NCBI RefSeq assembly: GCF_017104715.1
Contig: NZ_JAAGPI010000005.1
Coordinates: 124,001-188,000 of the forward strand
Direction: 5' to 3'
Source: Burkholderia sp. Ac-20365
GTDB taxonomy: Bacteria > Pseudomonadota > Gammaproteobacteria > Burkholderiales > Burkholderiaceae
DNA: 64,000 nucleotides
Each line of letters begins with the position of its first letter. The first letter of the stretch is position 1. Of this stretch, positions 50,747 to 59,878 are shown piece after piece. A program made the translations under genes and the position numbers. Below the pieces are notes generated by a model. That model had not been told where the DNA came from. It saw nothing but the letters and a program-made list of their open reading frames with translations, and searched no databases.

Positions 50747-52078
50747 TCAGGTGCGCAGCAGCGCTTCATATCGGTCGATGAACGACGCCACCGCTTCTTC
50801 GAGACGTTGCAAATCACCTTCGTCGTGTGCCAGTGTCAGCACGATGAAACCACGGCGCGCGACGTAGCATCCACGTTCAATCATGTGAAAGAAGAACAGG
50901 TCTTTGAGCGGCGTGTCGGCCTCGCCGAGGTCGTCGACGGAATGGATCGGCTGAGTGCCCGCATGCAGATTCATCAGCGACCCGATGCCTGTGAACTGCA
51001 TCGCGACCTGGCGTTCGCGGCACAACCCGTTGATTCGCGCCCGCAACCGCTCGCCTTTTTCGTTGAGCGCAGCGGCAGCGCCCGGCGTATAGAGGCGAGA
51101 GAGGCCCGCGTATCCGGCTGCCATCGACAGCACGTTGTTGTTGAACGTACCTGCGTGCGGCGTGGCGCCAGGCAAGCGCGGATCGAACTGCGCCATCACA
51201 TCCTTGCGGCCGCCAAATGCGCCAAACGACATGCCGCCGCCAATGTACTTGCCGAACGTCGTGAGGTCGGGACGGATGCCGAGCAACGCCTGCCGTCCAC
51301 CGCCTGACAGGCGCGATGTCACGACTTCGTCGAAAATCAGCAACGCGTCGTGTCGTTGCGTCAGCGCGCGCAATCCCTTCAGGAATTCAGGTTCACCGAC
51401 GATGCATCCACCCGCAACCTGTATCGGCTCGACGATAACTGCAGCGATATCGTCCACGTGTGCAGCGAAGACGGCTTCGACGGCGCCGAGATCGTTGTAC
51501 GGTGTGACTACGAAATCGTGCGGCACGTTCACCGCGCTATTGCCACTACCGAAAGTCAGAACACCGCCGTGATAGCCGCCCTTGAAAGCTATGACCTTCT
51601 TGCGTCCAGTGAAGATGATCGATGCCGCAATGGCCATCAGGTTCGACTCAGTACCCGAGTTCGTAAATCGCAGTGATTCGACGGAATCGAAACGCTCCTG
51701 CAACAGACGCGCAAGCGGCACTTCCAGCGTATTGTGGCCCGTCAGATTGAGACCGTTATCGAGTGCCTCGACAATGGCTGCGCGAATCACGGGATGACTA
51801 TGGCCATACATCGCCGTCGTGTACTCGGCGAGAAAGTCTGTATAGGCGTGACCGTCTACGTCCCACAAGCGCTTGCCCTCGCCGCGCGCAATCGTCAATG
51901 GGAACGGCGAATAGAACAGCACGGAACGGGTATTGCCGCCCGGCATCACGGATAAGGCTTGATGATGCGCCGCTTCACTTTTGGGATTCGCCTTTGCGAA
52001 CGCACCCGAGGCGAGCGAAGCCGCGCGCGTGAGTTCGACCACATCCGGCTGCGATGGCAACACGTTGGTTATCGACAT
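50747..52078 (-). CDS. Class III aminotransferase (glutamate-1-semialdehyde aminomutase-like)
   Basis: A 443-aa PLP enzyme. Substrate and cofactor motifs: GHSHPVI, FTNSGTESNLMA, FDEVVTSRL, and the PLP-binding Lys in TTFGKYIGGG. It resembles HemL in fold but carries none of the HemL context; relatives act on beta-amino acids or amino aldehydes. The ATG at 52078 is preferred (AGGA six bases upstream). Sits between a LivJ-type binding protein and the dehydratase in the operon, so it probably adds or removes the amino group of the pathway substrate. Confidence 0.88.
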   Translation of the reverse strand: MSITNVLPSQPDVVELTRAASLASGAFAKANPKSEAAHHQALSVMPGGNTRSVLFYSPFPLTIARGEGKRLWDVDGHAYTDFLAEYTTAMYGHSHPVIRAAIVEALDNGLNLTGHNTLEVPLARLLQERFDSVESLRFTNSGTESNLMAIAASIIFTGRKKVIAFKGGYHGGVLTFGSGNSAVNVPHDFVVTPYNDLGAVEAVFAAHVDDIAAVIVEPIQVAGGCIVGEPEFLKGLRALTQRHDALLIFDEVVTSRLSGGGRQALLGIRPDLTTFGKYIGGGMSFGAFGGRKDVMAQFDPRLPGATPHAGTFNNNVLSMAAGYAGLSRLYTPGAAAALNEKGERLRARINGLCRERQVAMQFTGIGSLMNLHAGTQPIHSVDDLGEADTPLKDLFFFHMIERGCYVARRGFIVLTLAHDEGDLQRLEEAVASFIDRYEALLRT

Positions 52079-52123
52079 ATGCATTCCTGATTCAATTGCT
52101 GAATACGTGTTCTATGAAATCGG

Positions 52124-53251
52124 TTATTCGACCGGCACGATCGATCCGCCCGCGGACCAATACACCGTCATCGGCGCCTTGATCCATTCGCCGCGTCGAT
52201 CGAAGCGCACTTGCCCGAACAGGGTGTTGAAGGTTGTCTGATGAAGCGTCTTGTCGAGCGTTTCTGGCGATAGCGATTGCGCGGTCGCGATCGCCTCGCC
52301 CATCATCATCGTGGCGGCGTAGAAGGACGGTGCCTTCTGATCAGGATCGACACCATATGCGGTTTTGAAGCGGGCTTCGAAGCGTTTGCCATCGGGTAAT
52401 GCGGCAAGCGGCACACCGCCTTGTGGACAGTACATTTTCTTGTCGAGCGCACCGTCGGCAAGCTTCGGAAACTCTCCGACGCACAGTCCATCGCCACCCA
52501 TCAATACCGCGTTGATTCCAAGGTCGCGCATCTGCCGGGCCAGATAGGCCGCCTGCCCGTAATAGCCGCCGTAGAAAATGGCTTGCGGTTTCTCGAGCTT
52601 CACCTTCGACAGCACCGCTTTGAAATCGACGGTGTGATCGGTAGCGTATTCGCGCGCAACAATATCGATGCCCTGCTTCTTCGCCGTACTGGCAAACACA
52701 TCCGCTACACCCGCACCATAGGCGGTGCGATCGTCTATCACCGCGACGCGCTTCAGATGCAGCGTATTCGCCGCATAATCAGCCATCTTTCCGCCAAGTA
52801 CATTGTCGTCAGTGGTCAGACGGAATACGTACGGATAGCCGGGAACCGTCAATGCGGGATTCGATGCTGCGGGCGTGATCATGATCACCTTCGCATCGTT
52901 GTAGATCTTCGACGCGGGAATCGTTACGCCCGAGTTCCAGTGCCCGATTACTGCTAGCACACCGTTGTCTACGAGTTTCTGCGCGACGGTCACTCCTGCC
53001 TTCGGATCCGATTGATCGTCCACGGAAATCAATTCGAACCTGAGCGGCTGGCCATTCAGCGTCATATGTTTTGCGTTGAGGTCATCGACAGCGAGTCTCG
53101 CGCCGCGCTCGTTGTCCTTGCCGCTCGCCGCCTGCGAACCTGTCAGTGGACCTGCGACACCAATCTTCACCACCGTGTCGGCATGAACCGTCGCGGATGC
53201 CAACGCAACGCTCAGGCCTGCCACAAGCATCTTCATTGCAGGAATACGCAT
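52124..53251 (-). CDS. LivJ-like branched-chain amino acid/amide binding protein
   Basis: A 375-aa periplasmic type-I binding protein: signal ending VHADT, then VVKIGVAGPLTGSQAASGKDNERGA, IGHWNSGVTIPASKIY and FRLTTDDNVLGGKMADYA. Start 53251 has GGGAG seven bases upstream; ATG 53257 is too close. No permease or ATPase gene is in the operon or in the window, so it must share a Liv-type transporter encoded elsewhere. Ligand probably an amino acid, amide or hydroxy-acid related to the neighbouring enzymes. Confidence 0.9.
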   Translation of the reverse strand: MRIPAMKMLVAGLSVALASATVHADTVVKIGVAGPLTGSQAASGKDNERGARLAVDDLNAKHMTLNGQPLRFELISVDDQSDPKAGVTVAQKLVDNGVLAVIGHWNSGVTIPASKIYNDAKVIMITPAASNPALTVPGYPYVFRLTTDDNVLGGKMADYAANTLHLKRVAVIDDRTAYGAGVADVFASTAKKQGIDIVAREYATDHTVDFKAVLSKVKLEKPQAIFYGGYYGQAAYLARQMRDLGINAVLMGGDGLCVGEFPKLADGALDKKMYCPQGGVPLAALPDGKRFEARFKTAYGVDPDQKAPSFYAATMMMGEAIATAQSLSPETLDKTLHQTTFNTLFGQVRFDRRGEWIKAPMTVYWSAGGSIVPVE

Positions 53252-53264
53252 GATCATGCTCCCG

Positions 53265-53975
53265 TCACTCGTTGATGAGATGTTCCAGCACGCTGCGCAC
53301 AGGTTCGAGCGTCGCGAACTCGTAATCCGGGCGTGCCTGGAAATCACCCAGTTTCTCGGCACCACGGTTGATCCACGCCACCTTGATACCGAGCGGCTTG
53401 GCACCGTCGATATCGGCCCACGTGCCGATCGAACAATGGAAGATTTCGTCGGCTCGCATCCCAAGCGTGGCAAGCCCGGTTTTGAAGATCGTTTCCGATG
53501 GTTTGTATGCGCGGGCCATTTCCGCCGTCGTCACTTTCGGGAAGTACTCAACCAGACGGCTTCGACGCCACAGATCCGTGTCCATGTTGGTAATCGGCAT
53601 GAGCACGAACCTGTCGCGTGCCCAGTCGAGGAACGCGACGGCGTCGTCAAAAGGCGGCGATGATTCAACCAGATGTGTCAGCAGCAACTCAGTCAACGCG
53701 GCCATGTCCTGACCCGTGGTGCTGCCTTCATGTAGCGCCTCCAGACAATCCGTGAGCGCCTGTTGCGCGACATCGCGATAACGCCGGTACGCGTTGCTTC
53801 TGTAGCCCTGCACCGTGCGCCTGTCCCAGTCGGCATAGACATCGGCTGCTGTTTGCGTCGTCGTGAGCGCGAGACGCTGCAATACGCTTTCAATACCGCG
53901 AATACCGCCCGACGTCACATCGACGAGCGTGCCAAAGTAGTCGAACGTTAGTGCTTTGGGTTTCATAGGTTTCAT
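53265..53975 (-). CDS. HAD hydrolase, haloacid dehalogenase type II-like
   Basis: A 236-aa HAD protein with motif I FDYFGTLVD, motif II ITNMD, Lys in AYKPSE, and motif III IGTWADIDGAK. The layout matches L-2-haloacid dehalogenases, but many such proteins are phosphatases. First gene of the five-gene operon; an ATG nine bases further in is an alternative start. Its promoter region contains the TGTAC dyad shared with the divergent TetR gene. Confidence 0.85.
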   Translation of the reverse strand: MKPMKPKALTFDYFGTLVDVTSGGIRGIESVLQRLALTTTQTAADVYADWDRRTVQGYRSNAYRRYRDVAQQALTDCLEALHEGSTTGQDMAALTELLLTHLVESSPPFDDAVAFLDWARDRFVLMPITNMDTDLWRRSRLVEYFPKVTTAEMARAYKPSETIFKTGLATLGMRADEIFHCSIGTWADIDGAKPLGIKVAWINRGAEKLGDFQARPDYEFATLEPVRSVLEHLINE

Positions 53976-54140
53976 CCATCATGTAGTAGTGCTAATTCAA
54001 CAGAATATTGACCGACTTCGAGGCTGCCCTTCGACTCCAGCAGCCATGTCGACGCGAGCGACACAGGATCCCTTCTCGTCACGCACGAACCAAGCTAAAA
54101 CCGTCGCGGATCCTCAGCGACGCTCTCGAAGTGAATTTAA

Positions 54141-54153
54141 TGTACGCTGTACA
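54141..54153. promoter_or_regulatory. TetR operator candidate
   Basis: Perfect dyad TGTAC-GCT-GTACA, with AT-rich flanks (TTTAA / TTAAA) that extend the symmetry imperfectly. It lies 73 bp from the TetR start and 166 bp from the divergent HAD start, the normal place for a shared TetR operator. Confidence 0.65.
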
Positions 54154-54225
54154 ATTAAATTGTGCAAGCGAGCCGATTTGCGGGTTTTCCCGGACGTCTC
54201 GCGCGATCGCAGTGTTTGAAGTAGA

Positions 54226-55014
54226 GTGACGCTCGTTCGAATTCACTGGCGAGAACTCACGTTGAGCAGAAAGGAAGAGTCAGCGGCGGCGACCGCGCCC
54301 GAGAAGAAGCGACGTGGCCGGGCCCCGAAGGATCAGGGACTATCGCGGGAACGTATCGTGGAAGCGGCCCTCGCATTGATCGATGCGAAAGGCTATGCAT
54401 CGTTCAGCCTGCGCGATGTCGCGAGAGAGCTGGGTGTGTATCCGACGGCTATCTATTGGCACGTGCCGAGCCGCGACGAGTTACTCGTCGAAGTGATCGC
54501 GGTGGCATTGGGTGACCTTGTTCCGCCAGCACTGCCGGCCACGCGCTGGCGCGACTGGTTGAAGGAACTGTTCAATCGTTATCGCGACGCCGTGGCGCGG
54601 CATCCGAACATCGCACCGTTACTGGGTTCGCAGATCATTTCGAATGCCAGTATGAATCCCGTGATGGTCGAGGCTGTTCTCCAGACCTTGCTTTCCGCGG
54701 GCTTCAGGCCCGAAGATCTGATTCACGTGTACAACACGGTGATTACCGCGATGGTCGGCTTCGTGACGCTGGAATTCGCAAGCCACGGTGCTGACGAACG
54801 TGACGCATGGGAAGGCAGATTGCGCACGCGATTCGAAGAACTCGACCCTTCGGCCTTTCCCGTTCTGACGTCGAATGTCAAACGGCTTTCGAATCAGGCA
54901 TTCATCGTACGCTGGAAGGGTGGTACCAATTCGTCGCTGAAACAGAGCCACGAGCGGTACATCGATGTCGTACTGGATGGGCTTCAGCGGCAATTACCAG
55001 GCGCCGCTTCTTAA
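54226..55014 (+). CDS. TetR-family regulator
   Basis: A 262-aa regulator. The helix-turn-helix is standard: LSRERIVEAALALIDAKGYASFSLRDVARELGVYPTAIYWHVPSRDELL. A basic stretch KKRRGRAPK precedes it. The start at GTG 54226 is uncertain; TTG 54262, with GGCGAG upstream, would give 250 aa. Divergent from the HAD-LivJ-aminotransferase-dehydratase-SDR operon, which it presumably represses. Confidence 0.87.
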   Translation: MTLVRIHWRELTLSRKEESAAATAPEKKRRGRAPKDQGLSRERIVEAALALIDAKGYASFSLRDVARELGVYPTAIYWHVPSRDELLVEVIAVALGDLVPPALPATRWRDWLKELFNRYRDAVARHPNIAPLLGSQIISNASMNPVMVEAVLQTLLSAGFRPEDLIHVYNTVITAMVGFVTLEFASHGADERDAWEGRLRTRFEELDPSAFPVLTSNVKRLSNQAFIVRWKGGTNSSLKQSHERYIDVVLDGLQRQLPGAAS

Positions 55015-55155
55015 GCGGCGACGCTTTCGCAGAGCAGAATCACTCCATATGCTCGATGCCGGTCCCGACGGCATCGCTGACGCGGGTCGCCCTCGACGTA
55101 ACGCATCGCAGCAAATGTGTGTCCAATCAATCGCTTGCCAGTGTCGGCTCGCGGA

Positions 55156-55190
55156 TTGTCCACAGGCTCATCCACTTTTTCTGTGGACAA
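55156..55190. repeat. Inverted repeat of DnaA-box-like sequence
   Basis: Perfect 10-bp arms TTGTCCACAG / CTGTGGACAA around a 15-base spacer. Each arm contains TTGTCCACA, one base from the DnaA box TTATCCACA. It could also be a transcription terminator hairpin for the TetR gene; no U-tract follows. Confidence 0.5.
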
Positions 55191-55360
55191 CTTCTATCGA
55201 AGGCCTCCGAACCAGGCGGATCTCGCACGAGAGCCGCTGCTGCCCGTGCCTTAGATGTGTTGGCTAGCGCCCTTATTTTCGTGCGATCGATCGGTATCGT
55301 TGGCTGTGCGCCGGCGGCACGCTTCGAACGACGTCTGCCACTTGCAATCCGCGCCAAACC

Positions 55361-55376
55361 TGTATAAATTCACAGT
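55361..55376. promoter_or_regulatory. LexA (SOS) box 1
   Basis: CTGTATAAATTCACAG, exact match to CTGT-N8-ACAG, the LexA box of gamma- and betaproteobacteria. 36 bp upstream of the small gene. Confidence 0.75.
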
Positions 55377-55378
55377 AC

Positions 55379-55394
55379 TGTATATTGATACAGT
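55379..55394. promoter_or_regulatory. LexA (SOS) box 2
   Basis: CTGTATATTGATACAG, exact match to CTGT-N8-ACAG with the typical AT-rich centre. Two bases from box 1 and 18 bp upstream of the ATG; centre-to-centre 18 bp. Confidence 0.85.
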
Positions 55395-55412
55395 ATTTCC
55401 GGGGAGGTGATC

Positions 55413-55694
55413 ATGGAGCACCTGGTCAGGGTCTACAACGAGAAGGATCGGCAGACGCTTGAGTGGCTTCGCAGACACGTTGGCGATGCGGCGATCGCCA
55501 GCGCCGTCAGTCGATATGCGGGGTCGGGCAAACCTTACCTCTCGGCTGTGTGCAGAATCCTGGGCGTCAGAGCGCCGGAATTTTCGACGCCACACAGGAC
55601 TGCATCGAGTCAGATCGCCGAACACTCCCTGACGACAATCCGCAGCATTCTTGCAGCCCGAACGGTGTCACCAAGAGCGTTAGCCAGCTGGTAG
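55413..55694 (+). CDS. SOS-controlled 93-aa protein of unknown function
   Basis: A basic, soluble 93-aa protein starting MEHLVRVYNEKDRQTLEWLR. The first 55 residues are helical with a segment VGDAAIASAVSRYAGSGKPYLSAVCRILG, which looks like a small helix-turn-helix or a nucleic-acid/ligand-binding bundle; the rest is Ser/Thr-rich. No signal or membrane segment. Clear GGGGAGG five bases before the ATG. I recognise no named family. Two tandem LexA boxes directly upstream mean that DNA damage should induce it; it may be a cell-division or repair modulator or a toxin-like protein. Confidence 0.8.
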   Translation: MEHLVRVYNEKDRQTLEWLRRHVGDAAIASAVSRYAGSGKPYLSAVCRILGVRAPEFSTPHRTASSQIAEHSLTTIRSILAARTVSPRALASW

Positions 55695-55746
55695 GCGCTT
55701 CAGCGCTCCCTTGCTGGCGTCTCCATTCGAGCGGCTTCGCCGGAGG

Positions 55747-56631
55747 CTAGAGCCGAGCGAGGAAATCTCGAATCAACGGGATCATCTCGTCGGCCTTATC
55801 CTCGAGCGCGAAATGTCCCGTGTCGATAAGATGAAACTCGACATCCGGCAGGTCGCGCTTATAAGGGTGTGCCCCGTCTGCGGGAAAGATGAAATCATTC
55901 TTTCCCCACACGATCAGCATCGGCGGTCGATGCTCCCTGAAGTAAGCCTGAACCGTCGGATAGAGAGGCAGGTTGGTTCGATAATCAAATAACAGATCCA
56001 GCTGAATCTCATTGTTGCCCGGCCGGTCCAGCAAAGCCTGGTCATGAATCCAGTTGTCCGGCGCCACACGCGTGCGGTCGCTTACGCCGTCGGTGTACTG
56101 GAAAATGGTCGTCTCCAGCGTGAGTAGCGTTTGCAAAGCCTGTCGGCTCGCGCTCGATTCATCATTCCAGTATTGCTTGATAGGGTTCCAGAATTCCTTC
56201 AGTCCTTCGTCATAGGCATTGCCGTTCTGCACGACAAAGCCCGTGATCCGTTCCGGATGCTTCAATGCGATGCGCCATCCAACAGGTGCACCGTAATCCA
56301 TCACATACAGCGCGTATCGGGTCGCACCCAATTGATCGAGAAGGCCATCCACTAGCGACGCAATCCGGTCGAACGTGTAGGCAAAGTCGGACCGGGAAGG
56401 CATATCGCTTTGGCCGTATCCCGGATAGTCCGGTGCGATGACCCGATAACGGTCGGCGAGTGCCGGAATGAGATTCCGGAACATATGCGATGAAGTGGGA
56501 AAGCCATGTAACAGCACAATGGTGTCGCCGTCGGCGGGCCCCGCTTCACGATAAAAGAGTTTGATGTCATCGACTACTGCAAAACGGTGATGGGTGACTG
56601 GAATAGCGACTTCCGATGTCGGATTAGTCAT
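55747..56631 (-). CDS. Alpha/beta hydrolase (haloalkane dehalogenase/epoxide hydrolase group)
   Basis: A 294-aa cytoplasmic hydrolase. Oxyanion [10 protein letters not shown], nucleophile Asp in [10 protein letters not shown] (the Asp nucleophile class, as in epoxide hydrolases and dehalogenases), acid region WGKNDFIFP, and catalytic His in DTGHFALED. Good Shine-Dalgarno AAGGAG. No signal peptide. Monocistronic, convergent with the small SOS gene. Substrate unknown. Confidence 0.88.
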   Translation of the reverse strand: MTNPTSEVAIPVTHHRFAVVDDIKLFYREAGPADGDTIVLLHGFPTSSHMFRNLIPALADRYRVIAPDYPGYGQSDMPSRSDFAYTFDRIASLVDGLLDQLGATRYALYVMDYGAPVGWRIALKHPERITGFVVQNGNAYDEGLKEFWNPIKQYWNDESSASRQALQTLLTLETTIFQYTDGVSDRTRVAPDNWIHDQALLDRPGNNEIQLDLLFDYRTNLPLYPTVQAYFREHRPPMLIVWGKNDFIFPADGAHPYKRDLPDVEFHLIDTGHFALEDKADEMIPLIRDFLARL

Positions 56632-56680
56632 TCAAGCTCTCCTTTGACGATGCATTCCGTGAATGGATCTCTCTATCAAG

Positions 56681-57985
56681 CTAGTCCGCCGACAGTACCG
56701 GCGACGCGACGCCATTACTCCGACGTCGCTTACCCGGCGCATAGACGGGAAAACGCATGCATAAGCGCGATACCTTGTCGCGGACAGCATCCACAACCGC
56801 CGCGTTATCGATGTCGTCGAGAACATCGCACATCCAGCTAGCAAGTTCTCCAGACTCCAGTTCGGTGAATCCTCGTGTTGTAATCGCCGACGTGCCAATC
56901 CGGATGCCGCTCGTCACGAATGGAGACTGTGGATCGTTGGGAACTGCATTCTTGTTCACCGTGATGTGCGCGACGCCCAGCGCTGCATCCGCTGCCTTTC
57001 CCGTCAATCCTTTTGAAATAAGGCTAACGAGAAAGAGATGGTTGTCTGTTCCGCCCGAAACCACCTGATACCCCCGCCTTTCGAAGACCAGCGCCATTGC
57101 GCGCGCGTTTCTCAGTACCTGCTGCTGGTATTCGGTGAATTGCGGCTGGAGTGCTTCAAGAAGCGCCACAGCCTTGCCGGCAATAACGTGCATCAACGGA
57201 CCGCCTTGCGTGCCCGGAAAAACAGCCGATGCGATCTTCTTCTCGATCTCCGGATTGGCGCGTCCCATGATGATGCCGCCGCGTGGACCGCGCAGTGTTT
57301 TGTGTGTCGTCGTCGTGACAACGTCCGCAAAAGCAATAGGGTTCGGATAGTGTCCCGTCGCGACTAACCCTGCGACATGTGCCATATCGACCAACAGATA
57401 TGCGCCCACCTTGTCCGCGATCGACCTGAACCGTTTGAAATCCAGGAACCTGGAGTAGGCGGAAAATCCGGCTACCAGAACCTTAGGTTTGTGTTCAAGC
57501 GCCAGCCGTTCCACACTGTCATAGTCGATCAATCCTTCCGCGTCGACTCCGTACTGGACGGCCGAGTACAGCTTGCCGGAAGAACTGACTTTCGCGCCGT
57601 GCGTCAGATGCCCACCATCTTTGAGGCTCATGCCCAAAATCGGATCGCCAGGCTGAAGGAGCGCGAGGTAGACGGCTTCGTTCGCCTGCGATCCTGAATG
57701 CGGCTGAACATTCGCCCAATCGGCGCCGAAAAGCCGCCTGGTGCGGTCGATTGCGAGTTGTTCGATCAGGTCCGCGTTCTCGCACCCGCCGTAATAGCGC
57801 TTTCCCGGATAGCCCTCAGCATATTTGTTGGTAAGCACGGACGCCTGTGCTTCCATCACTCTGGGACTCGCATAGTTTTCGGACGCAATCAGTTCGATGT
57901 GCTCTTCCTGACGCTTCTGCTCGGCCCTGATAGCGGCAAAGAGTTCCTTGTCGAACCCTTCAATCTGCATGTCTGTTGTGAACAC
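56681..57985 (-). CDS. glyA: Serine hydroxymethyltransferase (second-copy type)
   Basis: A 434-aa PLP enzyme. [55 protein letters not shown] and the PLP-Lys in [14 protein letters not shown] are intact, so it should interconvert serine and glycine with tetrahydrofolate. Start is taken as GTG 57985, with GGAGG eight bases upstream; ATG 58060 or 57970 are alternatives. Divergent features versus housekeeping GlyA: an extended C-terminal tail ([17 protein letters not shown]). Burkholderia carry a separate glyA on chromosome 1, so this is probably a paralogue. Confidence 0.9.
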   Translation of the reverse strand: MFTTDMQIEGFDKELFAAIRAEQKRQEEHIELIASENYASPRVMEAQASVLTNKYAEGYPGKRYYGGCENADLIEQLAIDRTRRLFGADWANVQPHSGSQANEAVYLALLQPGDPILGMSLKDGGHLTHGAKVSSSGKLYSAVQYGVDAEGLIDYDSVERLALEHKPKVLVAGFSAYSRFLDFKRFRSIADKVGAYLLVDMAHVAGLVATGHYPNPIAFADVVTTTTHKTLRGPRGGIIMGRANPEIEKKIASAVFPGTQGGPLMHVIAGKAVALLEALQPQFTEYQQQVLRNARAMALVFERRGYQVVSGGTDNHLFLVSLISKGLTGKAADAALGVAHITVNKNAVPNDPQSPFVTSGIRIGTSAITTRGFTELESGELASWMCDVLDDIDNAAVVDAVRDKVSRLCMRFPVYAPGKRRRSNGVASPVLSAD

Positions 57986-58102
57986 TTCAGTGGCCTCCCT
58001 GACGGTAATGTGCTGAGAGCCAAGCGCAATGCAATCCACAGGCTGACAATAAGCATTCATTCATGCACTGTCTTCCGGAATCACACTGGAAATATCACGT
58101 GA

Positions 58103-58134
58103 ACACGCTGCACGGATAGCGAAATGCAGCGTGT
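58103..58134. repeat. Inverted repeat between glyA and DsbA-like genes
   Basis: Perfect 10-bp arms ACACGCTGCA / TGCAGCGTGT with a 12-base loop, 118 bp upstream of glyA and 69 bp upstream of the divergent gene. It could be a shared operator or a leader hairpin. Confidence 0.5.
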
Positions 58135-58202
58135 GCTTAGATTCAAACTGGTCGTCTGCCATTCCGTCAAACAGATAAACCTCTTTGGGATCAGAACAAA
58201 CC

Positions 58203-58730
58203 ATGAGCCATCTTTCTCCGCCGGTAGAGGCAATCGATCGAACCCAGGGCAACGCCTACGCGCCCGTGACGCTAGTCGAATACGGCGATTTTCAATGCCC
58301 GTATTGCGGATCGATGTATGGCGTCATCAAGGCGGTTCAGAAATCGATGCAAGCGGATCTGCGTTTTGTATTCCGTCAATTCCCGTTGACGAATCTGCAC
58401 GCACACGCGCTTCATGCAGCCGAATTCGCGGAGGCCGCTGATAGCGAGGGAAAGTTCTGGGAAGCGCACGACACGTTGTTCGAAAATCAGACTGCACTGG
58501 ACGACAGTGCGTTGGCGCAATACGCGTCGCAAATCGCGATTCCGCTTCAACGTGTGCGCGCAGCGTTTAACGGCGATGACGACGAGCGGATCAAGCGCGA
58601 CTTCAACAGTGGCCTCGAGAGTGGCGTGCAAGGCACGCCCACGCTCTTCATCAATGGGCGGCGTTATGAGGGAGAGCATGACGCGGAAAACCTGCTTGCC
58701 GCATTGCTCGTTGCGGCCCGGCGCGTGTAG
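58203..58730 (+). CDS. DsbA-family thioredoxin-fold protein
   Basis: A 175-aa thioredoxin-fold protein: FQCPYCGSMYG near residue 33 is the CxxC active site, with a helical insertion, RQFPLTNLHAHALHAA, and the cis-Pro loop GVQGTPTLFINGRRYEG. There is no signal peptide, so it acts in the cytoplasm, unlike periplasmic DsbA; related to NhaA-fused and disulfide-reductase DsbA-like proteins. An in-frame TTG at 58185 is a less likely start. Divergent from glyA. Confidence 0.85.
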   Translation: MSHLSPPVEAIDRTQGNAYAPVTLVEYGDFQCPYCGSMYGVIKAVQKSMQADLRFVFRQFPLTNLHAHALHAAEFAEAADSEGKFWEAHDTLFENQTALDDSALAQYASQIAIPLQRVRAAFNGDDDERIKRDFNSGLESGVQGTPTLFINGRRYEGEHDAENLLAALLVAARRV

Positions 58731-58753
58731 GTACGGAAGACGGCGTCATTCCG

Positions 58754-59722
58754 CTAGTTCTCGTGCGATGTTCCCGCGCCGTAGCGCGCGGCCTTCCACT
58801 CCTGATAGCGATGCTTCGTCTGCGGTTTGACGAACAGGATGACCACTTCCGGGTGCGCCGAACGGATACGCGCTTCGATCTCCACCACACATCGTTCGAG
58901 TTGCGGTGTCCGCATCTCATCATCAAACTCGACGCTCAGCGCAACCAGAACCTGGTCCGGTGAAAGATGCACCGTAAAAACCCCATTGGCGCTCGCGACG
59001 CCTGGTTCGGCAACCGTCAGGTTCAGTATCGACGTCACGAGCGCGGGCGATGCGCCCTCGCCAATCAACAGACTTTTGCTCTCGTTCGCAATGATCGCCG
59101 CTACCGTTGCCAGCACCAGTCCGATCACGATGGATGCAACGCCATCCATCACATAGAGGTGGAACGTCTGCGACAGAAAAATTCCTGTGGCAGCCACGAC
59201 GATGCTGATCAACGCGGCGCTGTCTTCGAGCAGGACCATGAAGGACGGCGGATCTTTGCTCTTGTGAATCGCTTCCCAGTAGCCATGTTTGCCACGCGTG
59301 TCCCGCAGCCGCCGGAAAGCGGTGAACCACGACACACCCTCGAATACGAACGAAAATGCCAGCACGAGGTAACTGACGAACGCGTATTCGATTGGCTTTG
59401 GCGACAAGACGTGCTGCGTGCCCTGATAAAGCGACACACCGGCGCCAAAGCCGAACAGCATCAGCGAAACAATGAAACTCCAGAAGTAAAGTTCGCGCCC
59501 ATAGCCGAGTGGATGAATCGTGTCAGGACGCCGCTCCGATTCGCTATAGCCGTAGAGAAGCAGCGCTTCATTGGCTGAATCGACGATCGAGTGCACCGCC
59601 TCGCTCAGCATGGCGGCGCTGCCCGTCACGACTGCCGCTGCGATCTTCGTGCAGACGATCAGAATGTCGCCGATCAGCGCGATGTAGACGACCTTCCTGG
59701 AAGTGCTTCGCTGCGTCGCCAT
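58754..59722 (-). CDS. Cation diffusion facilitator (CDF) transporter
   Basis: A 322-aa inner-membrane antiporter with about six helices. The metal-site motifs AVHSIVDSANE (helix 2) and LLEDSAALISI (helix 5) are typical; a C-terminal cytoplasmic domain (about 230-322) follows. The second motif reads ExxDSAAL rather than the HxxxD of zinc exporters, so manganese or iron may be a substrate. Monocistronic. Confidence 0.9.
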   Translation of the reverse strand: MATQRSTSRKVVYIALIGDILIVCTKIAAAVVTGSAAMLSEAVHSIVDSANEALLLYGYSESERRPDTIHPLGYGRELYFWSFIVSLMLFGFGAGVSLYQGTQHVLSPKPIEYAFVSYLVLAFSFVFEGVSWFTAFRRLRDTRGKHGYWEAIHKSKDPPSFMVLLEDSAALISIVVAATGIFLSQTFHLYVMDGVASIVIGLVLATVAAIIANESKSLLIGEGASPALVTSILNLTVAEPGVASANGVFTVHLSPDQVLVALSVEFDDEMRTPQLERCVVEIEARIRSAHPEVVILFVKPQTKHRYQEWKAARYGAGTSHEN

Positions 59723-59878
59723 AGCCGTGGATGACCTGTAGTGTCTGTTCCGTCAGTAGACTCCGTTTGATTGTAGATGGTCTTTCAGGAACGACGCACG
59801 GAGGATGACGAGCGCGTCGTGCACCTGTTGCCCATCCGCAAAAATCGACTGATAGCCACATGCGCGCACGGCAATGCC

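Larger units (their letters stand above)
55015..55412. other. Intergenic region with an inverted repeat and tandem LexA boxes
   Basis: 398 bp between the TetR gene and the small SOS-linked gene. It contains a DnaA-box-like inverted repeat (55156-55190) and two LexA boxes immediately before the next gene. No further gene seen. Confidence 0.6.

Noticed and set aside
55156..55190. A replication origin
   Set aside because: Only two DnaA-like boxes, no parAB, repA or dnaA gene and no cluster of iterons in the window.
57986..58102. A glycine riboswitch upstream of glyA
   Set aside because: No tandem aptamer-like GG/GGA pattern could be seen, and the stretch is shorter than a typical tandem glycine riboswitch.
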